From: Candidatus Rifleibacteriota bacterium | GTDB lineage: Bacteria > Muiribacteriota > Ozemobacteria > Ozemobacterales > Ozemobacteraceae | NCBI GenBank assembly: GCA_024710355.1 | Contig: JANJUX010000017.1 | Coordinates: 1 to 64,000, forward strand | Direction: 5' to 3' | Length of the DNA stretch: 64,000 nt | The notes under the pieces: generated by a model | What the model was told of the DNA's origin: nothing | The model's database searches: none | The model's input: only the letters and a program-made list of their open reading frames with translations | Position numbers and translations under genes: made by a program | In this document: positions 14,815-25,720 of the stretch, piece by piece | Numbering within the stretch: the stretch's first letter is position 1 | Layout of the letters: each line of letters starts with the position of its first letter

Positions 14815-16251
14815 TCAACGTTCTCCTGTGATGATCAGCACCTGACCGGCGGCCAGAGTCAAATGGGCTGGTTTGCCGGGTAGTACCGCTGCGCCTTCGG
14901 GGCGGTGGACCATGAGTTTCGCGGCATTTTTAAGGCGTTTCGGCATTGCCACCGTTGCCGTCTGCCTGCCGTTGTTGACGACGACCATGGCGTGCTGCCC
15001 GGCGGCGGTGCTTTTTACATAACCCCTGACGCCGGTTTTGTCGGGCTGCCAGCTGCCAAATGGTATTACCACGCCTTCACAGTTGAATATCCTGGCGGCG
15101 GCTTTGATCTGCAGAATTTCACTCATGAACGCCGGCAGGTCAGAATCGATGCCACGGGCAAATTCGGCCGGTCCCGAGCGCAGCACGTCGATGCGTTCGA
15201 AAAGACCGGTTTCTGAACCGGCGGCAAACATCAGGTCTGAACTCATGAGGGCCGCGAGCGCAAAATCGAGCTTCATGTGCGTGATGACTGCCTGTCGGTC
15301 TTTTTCACTCAGCTGCGCCAGCGAATGCAGCTTTTCCTGGTCGACGAATTTTCTGACGATCGCTTTGTCGTTGAGCCCTTTGACGTCGGCACTGCGCTGG
15401 CGGGCGCAGGCTTTCATGGCCGGCATCAGTGTGTCGTGGCTGCTGTAGATGGTGCAGGTCGGCAGCCCTTTCGAACGCTTGTAAAGCGTATAGATATCGG
15501 TCGGAATATAAAGCCCGCCGCTGTACCAGTACATATTGTTGAAGAAACGGTCGGCGCCGGCGGCGATACCCGATTCGGCGAGTTTGATCAGCTTTGCCAT
15601 GCCGAGGTTTTCGGCGAGAAACCAGACCTGTTTATTGCGCTTGCGGGTTTCCTGCACCAGGCGCTTCAGGCCGGCCGGGTCGAGGCCCCAGGCCGCATCG
15701 ATGCGGATGGCGTTGACGTGCATGCTGTCGACATGCGGAAAAATCACCTTTTCGAGCCAGTAATCCTGCAGCTCGCGATTGCCGTTGTCGAGAATGTAAG
15801 CGCCCCAGTTGATGCGCACCCGGTTGCGGTCAGCGTCTTCGTCGTCGGCGCCGGCTTCGATGCCGCCATCAGCGTGGTTTTTGAACCATTCGCGCTTAAG
15901 ATTCTCTGCCTGCCAGTCGGCATGGTTGAACGGAATGTCGATCATGCGGTCCATGCCGAGTTCTTTGACGAACAGCATGAATTCGGCGAACTTTTCCCAG
16001 GTGCCGAACAGGGCGCAGGGTTGTTCGTAATTTTTCACCACGTAGGCCGAGAAGCTCGGCAGAAAATGCGGCAGAATCAGCAATACATTGACGCCCAGGC
16101 TCTTGAGCCCGACCACATAGGTCTTGAGGTCATCGAGGCTGGCGAAAAAATTCAGCGGCACATCAGCGTAAATCCTGCCGCGCTGCTGTTCCGGCAGCAG
16201 CGCCACCCGCTCAAAACTCAGCTTGTCCGAATAAAACATATCTGTGCTCAT
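14815..16251 (-). CDS. Alpha-amylase-like (GH13) protein
   Basis: The 478-residue cytoplasmic protein has a GH13-type barrel: DIPFNHADWQ, then HVNAIRIDAAWGLD holding the Asp nucleophile, WFLAENLG with the Glu acid/base, and TIYSSHDTL with the transition-state His-Asp pair. A small beta domain ends the protein (GVRGYVKSTAAGQHAMVVVNNG). No signal peptide or carbohydrate-binding module is present, so an intracellular alpha-glucan substrate such as glycogen is likely; a debranching enzyme is encoded 8 kb away. Specificity cannot be predicted. GGAG precedes the ATG. Confidence 0.82.
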   Translation of the reverse strand: MSTDMFYSDKLSFERVALLPEQQRGRIYADVPLNFFASLDDLKTYVVGLKSLGVNVLLILPHFLPSFSAYVVKNYEQPCALFGTWEKFAEFMLFVKELGMDRMIDIPFNHADWQAENLKREWFKNHADGGIEAGADDEDADRNRVRINWGAYILDNGNRELQDYWLEKVIFPHVDSMHVNAIRIDAAWGLDPAGLKRLVQETRKRNKQVWFLAENLGMAKLIKLAESGIAAGADRFFNNMYWYSGGLYIPTDIYTLYKRSKGLPTCTIYSSHDTLMPAMKACARQRSADVKGLNDKAIVRKFVDQEKLHSLAQLSEKDRQAVITHMKLDFALAALMSSDLMFAAGSETGLFERIDVLRSGPAEFARGIDSDLPAFMSEILQIKAAARIFNCEGVVIPFGSWQPDKTGVRGYVKSTAAGQHAMVVVNNGRQTATVAMPKRLKNAAKLMVHRPEGAAVLPGKPAHLTLAAGQVLIITGER

Positions 16252-16271
16252 CTGTTCTCCTGTATTTAATC

Positions 16272-16280
16272 ATTATCACA
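16272..16280 (-). promoter_or_regulatory. Extended -10 promoter of the amylase-yjbQ pair
   Basis: Read on the minus strand, TG-T-GATAAT lies 20 bases upstream of the amylase ATG in the gap after atpC. It would let this pair be expressed separately from the ATP synthase operon. Confidence 0.4.
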
Positions 16281-16299
16281 GCGCCGGCACTTCACTACG

Positions 16300-18149
<1,850 letters not shown>

Positions 18150-19009
18150 TCAGGCCTGCGACCCGGCGATAACTTCGGCGATTTCTCTGGTGATAAGGGC
18201 CTGACGACTGCGGTTCAGGTCGAGTTTGAGGTCATCGATGATCTCTTCGGCGCGGTCAGTGGCCGAAGTCATTGCGGTCATGCGGGCGCTCTGCTCGGCG
18301 GCCGATGATTCGACGATGGCGCGATGCAGCAGATTGCGCAGATATCTCGGCATCAGCTGATCGAAGAGCAGGGCAGGGGACGGCAGAAAATCGAAGGTGT
18401 GGGTGGCCTGATTCTCGGCGCGCGGGCCCATCGATCCGGTATCGACCGGCAGCAGGCGGCTTATTACCGGCTGTTTGCGGGTGGCTGAAATGAAAGAGGT
18501 ATAAATTACGCTGATTTCGTCGACCTGGCCACTGACGAAAAGTTCGAACAGACTTGCCGAAATCGGAAACAGGTCGGTCTCGACCGACTTGATGCCGATA
18601 TCGGGCCAGGCCGCGAACAGAGGTATGCCCTTCTGTTCGAAGAATCTGACCGGTTTGCGGCCGATGACCGCAAGCTTTCGCCCGGTTGCCGGGTGCTCGT
18701 TGATGGCCTGCATGGCGAAGCGGTGCAGCTCGTGGTTGAAGCCGCCGCACAGGCCGCGTTCGCCGCCGATGACGACGATGCAGGCGTTTTTTACCTCGCG
18801 TTCGCTGAGGCAGGGGTGTTTGAAACCGGGCAGCTCGCGCTTGACACTCTGCACAATGTGTTCGAGGCGGCTGATGTAAGCTTTGGTGAGGTTGATCGCT
18901 TCGATGGCGCGGCCGAGCCTGGCGGTCGACATCATTTTCATGGCGCCGGTAATCTGCTGGGTGGTGGCCACCCCGCGGATTTTTTCGCGTATGTCACGTA
19001 ATGAAGCCA

Positions 19010-19010
<1 letters not shown>
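18150..19010 (-). CDS. atpG: F-type ATP synthase gamma subunit
   Basis: The 286-residue protein begins MASLRDIREKIRGVATTQQI and has KMMSTARLGRA, the coiled-coil shaft. The C-terminal helix (SATDRAEEIIDDLKLDLNRSRQALITREIAEV) completes the rotor. GGERGLCGGFNHEL is the usual central motif. It overlaps the atpA stop by one base. Confidence 0.96.
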
Positions 19011-20629
<1,619 letters not shown>

Positions 20630-20639
20630 GCCATGTCTC

Positions 20640-21227
20640 CTAGAGTGCTAAGCTCGGCTGGTTGATGAGCGACATCAACCATTCATTGTCTACTCTGATC
20701 ATCATCTCGCGCAGCAGTTTCAGGCGCGCCTTCAGTGAATCGTCGATAACCTGATCGCCGAACTGCACGACCAGACCGCCGATCACGTCGCGGTCGACCT
20801 TCTCGCGAATCTCGATCCGGCCGAACTTGCGCGTCAGAATACCGCGCAGCCGCATGCGCTCCACCTCCGTCAGCTCGACCGCCGTCTTGATGATGATGCC
20901 CCTGATACCGTGCCGGCGGCGATACAGGCGTTCGATTTCGAGCCCGATATCGCTGAACATGTGAATGCGCTCTTTTCTGACGAGCAGACAGATGAAATCG
21001 ACGACCCGGCGGTCGGCCTGGTCGCCGAACAGGCGGCGGATCATCTCGATCTTGCGGTTCGGGTGAATCGTCGGGTGGTTGAGAATCTTGCTCAGATCAT
21101 CGACCCCGGCATAACAGGCGAAAAACGCCTGAAAGTCCTTGAACGATTCCTCAAAGCGCTCACCCTCGATCGTCGAGAAGAACGCCTCGGCGTAGCGCTT
21201 CGTGATGATTTTCTGCTTTTTATCCAT
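20640..21227 (-). CDS. atpH: F-type ATP synthase delta subunit
   Basis: The 195-residue protein has the OSCP/delta pattern: [14 protein letters not shown] near the start, and the C-terminal [25 protein letters not shown]. Delta links F1 to the peripheral stalk. Its ATG overlaps the atpF stop. Confidence 0.93.
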   Translation of the reverse strand: MDKKQKIITKRYAEAFFSTIEGERFEESFKDFQAFFACYAGVDDLSKILNHPTIHPNRKIEMIRRLFGDQADRRVVDFICLLVRKERIHMFSDIGLEIERLYRRRHGIRGIIIKTAVELTEVERMRLRGILTRKFGRIEIREKVDRDVIGGLVVQFGDQVIDDSLKARLKLLREMMIRVDNEWLMSLINQPSLAL

Positions 21228-21862
21228 CAGTGCGCCCCATGGTCGGGAAGATCGTTTTCGAGCCGCTCGATCGTGCGGGCGATCATGCGCCGATGATGCT
21301 CGTCGTCAAGCGATTCCTCGACGACTTTTTCGGCAGCCATAAGTGTCAGCTGTACGACATCCTCGCGAATACGTGCCCAGGCCGACTGACGTTCCATGAA
21401 GATTTCCATTTCGCCCTGTTCGATGATTTCTTCAGCCTTTTTACGCGCTTCGTCGATGATTTCCTCGACCCGCTCATCGGCCGAACGAATGGCCTTCTGC
21501 CTGATCTCGTAGAGTTCCTGCTGAATGTTCTCGATGTGTTTCTCGTATTCAGCCTTCAGTTCGAGGGTTTTCGCCTTTTCGGCTTCGATTTCGAGACGGA
21601 TACGGCCGATGTGGCGGCGGCGTTCCTCGATGATGTTGCCGATGGGCGCAAAGAGAAACTTTTTCAGCAGAAACAGCAGAATGAAAAAGTTGATCGTCTG
21701 CGAAATCAGCACCGTCAGGTCGAAGTCGAACATGCCCGGCGCGTGCGCCACCGGCATTTCAGCATGCGGTTCGGCAGCCGAAACGGCGACGGCCGACAAC
21801 AGAAGAACCAGCACCAGCAGCGATGCCGATTTTCCGTGCTGCCTGAGTTGGAGCCTGTTCAT
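21227..21862 (-). CDS. atpF: F-type ATP synthase b subunit
   Basis: The 211-residue subunit has one membrane segment (LISQTINFFILLFLLKKFLF) followed by a long charged coiled coil, the peripheral stalk. It carries an unusual N-terminal extension of about 45 residues that looks like a cleavable signal peptide (SASLLVLVLLLSAVAVSAAE) before the normal membrane helix. Signal-like extensions of b occur in some lineages. The gene lies between atpE and atpH. Confidence 0.94.
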   Translation of the reverse strand: MNRLQLRQHGKSASLLVLVLLLSAVAVSAAEPHAEMPVAHAPGMFDFDLTVLISQTINFFILLFLLKKFLFAPIGNIIEERRRHIGRIRLEIEAEKAKTLELKAEYEKHIENIQQELYEIRQKAIRSADERVEEIIDEARKKAEEIIEQGEMEIFMERQSAWARIREDVVQLTLMAAEKVVEESLDDEHHRRMIARTIERLENDLPDHGAH

Positions 21863-21874
21863 TTTATGCCTCGA

Positions 21875-22120
21875 TTACCACTTGACGAAGAGAAGAATGA
21901 GGGCGATCAGCAGACAGTAGATCGCCAGCGATTCAATCATCGCCAGACCGATGATCATGGTGAAACGCAGATCGTTGGCCAATTCTGGCTGGCGGGCCAT
22001 GGCGTCGGTCGTCTGGGCAATGACCTTGCCCTGGGCGTAAGCGGCCATGCCGCTGCCAAAGGCGACGCAGAAAGCCGCACAGACGATTTCGGCAATATGA
22101 CTGATAGCGGTGGGATCCAT
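21875..22120 (-). CDS. atpE: F-type ATP synthase c subunit, sodium-type signature
   Basis: The 81-residue hairpin protein has two membrane helices joined by the polar ARQPE loop. The carboxylate lies in MIESLAIY of helix 2. A glutamine 13 residues before the loop arginine (YAQGKVIAQ) aligns with Gln32 of the Ilyobacter tartaricus ring, and the ES...Y pattern matches its Glu65, Ser66 and Tyr70. These are the sodium-binding ligands; Thr67 is replaced by Leu. The rotor may therefore use sodium ions, an inference from the motif. Confidence 0.95.
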   Translation of the reverse strand: MDPTAISHIAEIVCAAFCVAFGSGMAAYAQGKVIAQTTDAMARQPELANDLRFTMIIGLAMIESLAIYCLLIALILLFVKW

Positions 22121-22135
22121 AATTTCCTCCTGTTT

Positions 22136-22813
22136 TCAGTGCCCGTCGGACAGGGCACCGGACAAATAGACACCGGTGAGAATAGTGAACACGAGAGCCT
22201 GCAGCAGGCTGGTGAAGAGCGCCATAATATACATCGGCAACGGCACCAGCAGCGGGAAAAGCGCGACCGAGAGCACGAGAATGACCACGTCTTCACCCAT
22301 GATGTTGCCGAAAAGGCGTAGAGTCATGCTGATCGGCCGTGAAATTTCGCCGATGATGTGAATTGGCAGCATCAATGGCGCCATCCACCAGATGTTGCCG
22401 GTGAAATGCTTGATGTAGCCGAAACCGTGCGCCCTGATACCCAGATAAAACGTGTAAATAAAGACGATCAATGCCATGCCCAGACAGTTCGAGAACAGGC
22501 TGGTCGGCGACTTGAGACCCGGAACCAGGCCGAGCGCATTGCTGGCAAAAATGTAAATGAAAATCGTCGCCATCAGCGGCAGCAGCTCGTGGGCATTCTT
22601 TTCGCCGACGATCATCTTTACCAGGCCTTCGAGGCTTTCGTAGACGTATTCCAGTGTCGCCTGGCCGATGCTGCCCTCAGCTTCACTGAGATTGCGGGTC
22701 AGATACCAGCAGCCGCCCGCCAGGAACAGGGTGATCAGCCAGGGCAGAACTGCGCCCGGCGATGCCGGAATGAAGGCAAAAAGATAAAAGATTTTCTGTT
22801 CGAGTGCGTGCAT
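22136..22813 (-). CDS. atpB: F-type ATP synthase a subunit
   Basis: The 225-residue integral membrane protein has the essential stator arginine in ISMTLRLFGNIMGED and the ASNALGLVPGLKSPTS segment. It forms the ion half-channels beside the c ring. It is followed 15 bases later by atpE. Confidence 0.96.
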   Translation of the reverse strand: MHALEQKIFYLFAFIPASPGAVLPWLITLFLAGGCWYLTRNLSEAEGSIGQATLEYVYESLEGLVKMIVGEKNAHELLPLMATIFIYIFASNALGLVPGLKSPTSLFSNCLGMALIVFIYTFYLGIRAHGFGYIKHFTGNIWWMAPLMLPIHIIGEISRPISMTLRLFGNIMGEDVVILVLSVALFPLLVPLPMYIMALFTSLLQALVFTILTGVYLSGALSDGH

Positions 22814-22825
22814 GTTGCGCCCTGT

Positions 22826-23221
22826 CTACCTGCTATCGGCATTTTTGTGACCGGTGTAAAGCACCCACAAAACTGTCGCGAGCACCGCCAGCTGACTGGC
22901 GAAGATACCGAGAACCATCTGTGACACCGAAACCCCAAGCCTTGAGAGAACGAACACCAGCATGGCAATGAAAAGCAGCTTCAGATTAGAAAACACCAGC
23001 GCCGGAACATTTGCCCAGGCTGGTGCTTTTTCGAGAACCACAAATCCTTCGATCAGAACGATAAAACTTATGCTCCCCAGATAATACCCTATAATCGCAG
23101 AATAGTAAAATGCGCCGCTTCGCAGCCAGGCAACCAGCAGCGCCAGAATCGCCGGCAGACCGAGCAGCAGCACGTTCCGCTCACATCTGCGAAGTTTTGT
23201 TCTCAGCTCGGTCGCGTTCAT
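22826..23221 (-). CDS. atpI: ATP synthase subunit I-like protein
   Basis: The 131-residue protein has four predicted membrane segments with SAIIGYYLGSISFIVLIEGF and LVFSNLKLLFIAMLVFVLSRLG, as in the AtpI family that assists c-ring assembly. Its start lies 41 bases inside atpZ, with GGGAG as ribosome site, which implies coupled translation. Confidence 0.85.
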   Translation of the reverse strand: MNATELRTKLRRCERNVLLLGLPAILALLVAWLRSGAFYYSAIIGYYLGSISFIVLIEGFVVLEKAPAWANVPALVFSNLKLLFIAMLVFVLSRLGVSVSQMVLGIFASQLAVLATVLWVLYTGHKNADSR

Positions 23222-23468
23222 TTCTGAAAGCTCCCATACTTTCTTTCAGCTGCTTGTATGTCTGCACACCGGCAGCCGCCAGTCCGAACAGTATACCACC
23301 CATCACCCCGTACGGAGCGACCTGAAAATACGCATCGACCTTGAGTCCGGCAAACAGCCCGATGGCAACGCAGACCCCGCCGGTCAGCCCGGTGCTCAGC
23401 ACATTGCCCAGCACCCCCGTCTGCCGCACCAGCTTCTCCCCGCGCCGTCCGTTTTCGTTATTTATCAA
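23181..23468 (-). CDS. atpZ: AtpZ-like protein, first gene of the ATP synthase operon
   Basis: The 95-residue protein has two membrane segments (TGGVCVAIGLFAGLKVDAYF and YGVMGGILFGLAAAGVQTY), matching AtpZ. AtpZ/AtpI form a small cation channel or an assembly helper in other bacteria. The only in-frame start is TTG at 23468, with AGGAG ten bases before; an ATG between them is in another frame and meets a stop after five codons. The full hairpin repeat lies immediately upstream. Confidence 0.82.
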   Translation of the reverse strand: MINNENGRRGEKLVRQTGVLGNVLSTGLTGGVCVAIGLFAGLKVDAYFQVAPYGVMGGILFGLAAAGVQTYKQLKESMGAFRNERDRAENKTSQM

Positions 23469-23490
23469 TGCCCATGTACTCCTAAAAACA

Positions 23491-23581
23491 GGCGCGGAGA
23501 GAAGCCGGGATTACTTTTCCGTAAGCTTGTGAGCGATAGCGAATCGCTGAAGGAAAAGTAACCCGGCTGATAGGCCGCGCC
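23491..23581 (+). repeat. Hairpin repeat, full copy in the ATP synthase leader (copy 4)
   Basis: An outer stem GGCGCGG/CCGCGCC (23491-23497 with 23575-23581) encloses CCGGG-A-TTACTTTTCC (23505-23520) pairing with GGAAAAGTAACCCGG (23552-23566). The loop begins GTAAGCTTGTGA and forms an inner hairpin, AGCGAT/ATCGCT (23532-23537 with 23543-23548). On the minus strand the outer stem is followed by TGTTTTT and then the AGGAG of atpZ, so in the operon direction it resembles a terminator or attenuator. Confidence 0.85.
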
Positions 23582-23603
23582 GTTGAACCGGTTATAACCA
23601 TGG

Positions 23604-25592
23604 TTAAATTACAAGTGTGGGTTTTTGGCCCTTTATATCTTCGATGTAGCAGCGCAGCAGTTCGGCGACACTCCAGGCCTGGGCGAAGCAGCCGCGCGGG
23701 CTGTGCGGCATGTTGCCGTCGAAGATTTCTGAAATGCTGCCGAGGCAGGCTTCGCGGTTCAGGTGGTTGATGAATGGCTCGATCATCAGCGAGGCGCGCA
23801 GCTGTGATTCCATCGAGAAGTTGTTGACCTTCAGATACGAACTGATGAACGGCCCGATGAGAAAGCCCCAGACCGTGCCCTGATGATAGGCACCGTCACG
23901 CTTGACCCGGTCGCCACCGTAGAAACCCTCGTAATGCTCGTCGCTGGGAGCGAGGCTGCGCAGTCCATACGAGGTGTAAAGCTTGGCGAAGACCGCGTCG
24001 ACGACCGCCTTCTCTTCGGCGTGGTCGAGAACGTTGAATGGCAGAAAAACCGCGAAGATCTGATTCGGCCTGAATGCCAGGTCGGCACTGCCGTCAGTTT
24101 TGATATAGTCGAAAAGGCAGTTCTTACGCTCGTTCCAGAATACCTTGTGAAACGAGGCCCTGACCCGGCGCGCCAGCGCCGTGACTTCACGTGAATGGCC
24201 CTCGAATTTTTCCTGAAAGATCGCGTAGATTTTGAGCGCATTATACCAGAGAGCATTGACTTCGACCGCTTTGCCGTTGCGGGGCGTTACCACCCAGCCA
24301 TCGACCTTCGCATCCATCCAGGTCAGCTGCACGTCAGGGGTGCCGGCGCTGATCAGGCCGTCTTCCTGGTCCATTGCGATTTCATATCTGGTGCCGTTCT
24401 GAAAGGCCTCGATGATCGCCGTCATGCCGTCGAACAGATGCTCGCGCACAAACTCGTAGTCGTCGGTATATTCGATGAACTTGTAGGCGGCGACGAAAAA
24501 CCACAGTGAGGCATCGACGCTGTTGTATGAAGCTTCATTGCCGCTGTCGGCGAAGCAGTTGGGCACCAGTCCGTTCTGAATGGCGCCGGCAAAGGTGCGC
24601 AAAATCGATCTGGCGTCGTCAAAACGCCCGGTGACCAGCGTCAGACCAGGCAGTGAGATCAGGCTGTCGCGACCCCAGTCAGAAAACCATGGGTAGCCGG
24701 CAATGATCGTGCGGCTGCCGGTGCTCTGCCGGTCGACGATGAACTGGTCGGCTGCCAGCAGCAGCTGGCGCAGCAGCGGGTCGGTCGAATGCAGCGACCC
24801 GGCGATGTTTTCCAGACGCTGTTCTTCGCGTTTTCGCAGGTCCATCGGGTTGAACGAGCTGATCGGCCGGTCTGAGAAAATAATCGAGGCCGAGCCATTG
24901 AACGGGCTGACTTCAAGGTAACCGCACGAAAAGTCATCTTCGAGCGCCGGCAGACCACGCTCTTCTTCCATCTGCAGCATGATATCCTTGTGCCAGCGAC
25001 AGTCTTCGACGAATTTGCCGCGGTCCCATCTGATGTAGAGCTCGGGGGCGTTGGTGAACGGCTGCACTTTCATCTGCCGTTCAAAAACCTCAGCGCAGTC
25101 CTGTACCCCGGCGTTTTCATACATGTTGCCGTGAAAATCCCTGAAAAGAAAATGCGGCCTGACACGCAATGACACCTTGCGGTTGTTGCCGAGCAGTTTG
25201 TAGGTGACCAGCGTCGTGTTCTGCCCGTAAACCATACTGATAGTCTTGATCAGCATGACGTCGCGGATCTGGTAATACCAGGTCGGCAGCGGGTCGCGTT
25301 CGAAGCGTTCGAGATGCAGATAACCGGCCGGGTTTTTGATGTCTTCGGCATGTACACAGGTCGACAGCGAAAACTCCCTGCGGTCGATGATCAGAGTTTC
25401 TTCAAGCCGCGATACCAGCACCAGTCTTTCGACCGGCGGCCGCTGCGCCGCCACGAGAATGCCGTGGTAGCGCCGGGTGTTGATGCAGGGAATCGTCGAG
25501 CCGGCGAAACCGCCGATGCCGTTGGTCAGCAACCATTCCTGTCGCGTCGCTCTCGCAATGTCTGACTGAATTTCGCGCCCGGTTACGGTCAT
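23604..25592 (-). CDS. Glycogen debranching enzyme (amylo-alpha-1,6-glucosidase type)
   Basis: The 662-residue protein has the N-terminal GDE_N_bis domain (EWLLTNGIGGFAGSTIPCINTRRYHG) and a C-terminal six-hairpin glucosidase domain starting near residue 285 (IIAGYPWFSDWGRDSLISLPG; later GTPDVQLTWMDAK and YHQGTVWGFLIGPF). The DWGRD aspartate and the WMDAK aspartate are in the usual catalytic positions. It removes the alpha-1,6 branch stubs of glycogen. GGAG and AAGG precede the ATG. It is divergent from polA. Confidence 0.93.
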   Translation of the reverse strand: MTVTGREIQSDIARATRQEWLLTNGIGGFAGSTIPCINTRRYHGILVAAQRPPVERLVLVSRLEETLIIDRREFSLSTCVHAEDIKNPAGYLHLERFERDPLPTWYYQIRDVMLIKTISMVYGQNTTLVTYKLLGNNRKVSLRVRPHFLFRDFHGNMYENAGVQDCAEVFERQMKVQPFTNAPELYIRWDRGKFVEDCRWHKDIMLQMEEERGLPALEDDFSCGYLEVSPFNGSASIIFSDRPISSFNPMDLRKREEQRLENIAGSLHSTDPLLRQLLLAADQFIVDRQSTGSRTIIAGYPWFSDWGRDSLISLPGLTLVTGRFDDARSILRTFAGAIQNGLVPNCFADSGNEASYNSVDASLWFFVAAYKFIEYTDDYEFVREHLFDGMTAIIEAFQNGTRYEIAMDQEDGLISAGTPDVQLTWMDAKVDGWVVTPRNGKAVEVNALWYNALKIYAIFQEKFEGHSREVTALARRVRASFHKVFWNERKNCLFDYIKTDGSADLAFRPNQIFAVFLPFNVLDHAEEKAVVDAVFAKLYTSYGLRSLAPSDEHYEGFYGGDRVKRDGAYHQGTVWGFLIGPFISSYLKVNNFSMESQLRASLMIEPFINHLNREACLGSISEIFDGNMPHSPRGCFAQAWSVAELLRCYIEDIKGQKPTLVI

Positions 25593-25629
25593 TGCCTTGT
25601 CTCCTGATTTTTGAATCTTCTGCGCAAAG

Positions 25630-25638
25630 TCTATACCA
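25630..25638 (-). promoter_or_regulatory. Extended -10 promoter of the debranching enzyme gene
   Basis: On the minus strand TGGTATAGA lies 38 bases upstream of the start codon. It sits in the left arm of an imperfect inverted repeat whose right arm holds the polA -10. Confidence 0.5.
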
Positions 25639-25691
25639 CCCCGCCCGCAAAAGCAAACTTGCGGTTTAAAACGCCGGGCGGGTGGTGTATA
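25632..25691. promoter_or_regulatory. Divergent promoter dyad between the debranching gene and polA
   Basis: TATACCACCCCGCCCGC on the left is mirrored by GCCGGGCGGGTGGTGTATA on the right, with small indels. The arms enclose AAAGCAAACTTGCGG with its own short symmetry. Each arm ends in the -10 element of one of the two divergent genes. Confidence 0.5.
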
Positions 25692-25693
25692 CT
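25688..25693 (+). promoter_or_regulatory. -10 hexamer of polA
   Basis: TATACT directly preceded by GGTGGTG lies 27 bases before the polA ATG. A TTGCGG at 25659-25664 is 23 bases upstream, too far for a normal -35. Confidence 0.45.
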
Positions 25694-25720
25694 CAGGTGA
25701 TAAAATTGCCGGAGGGGTAC

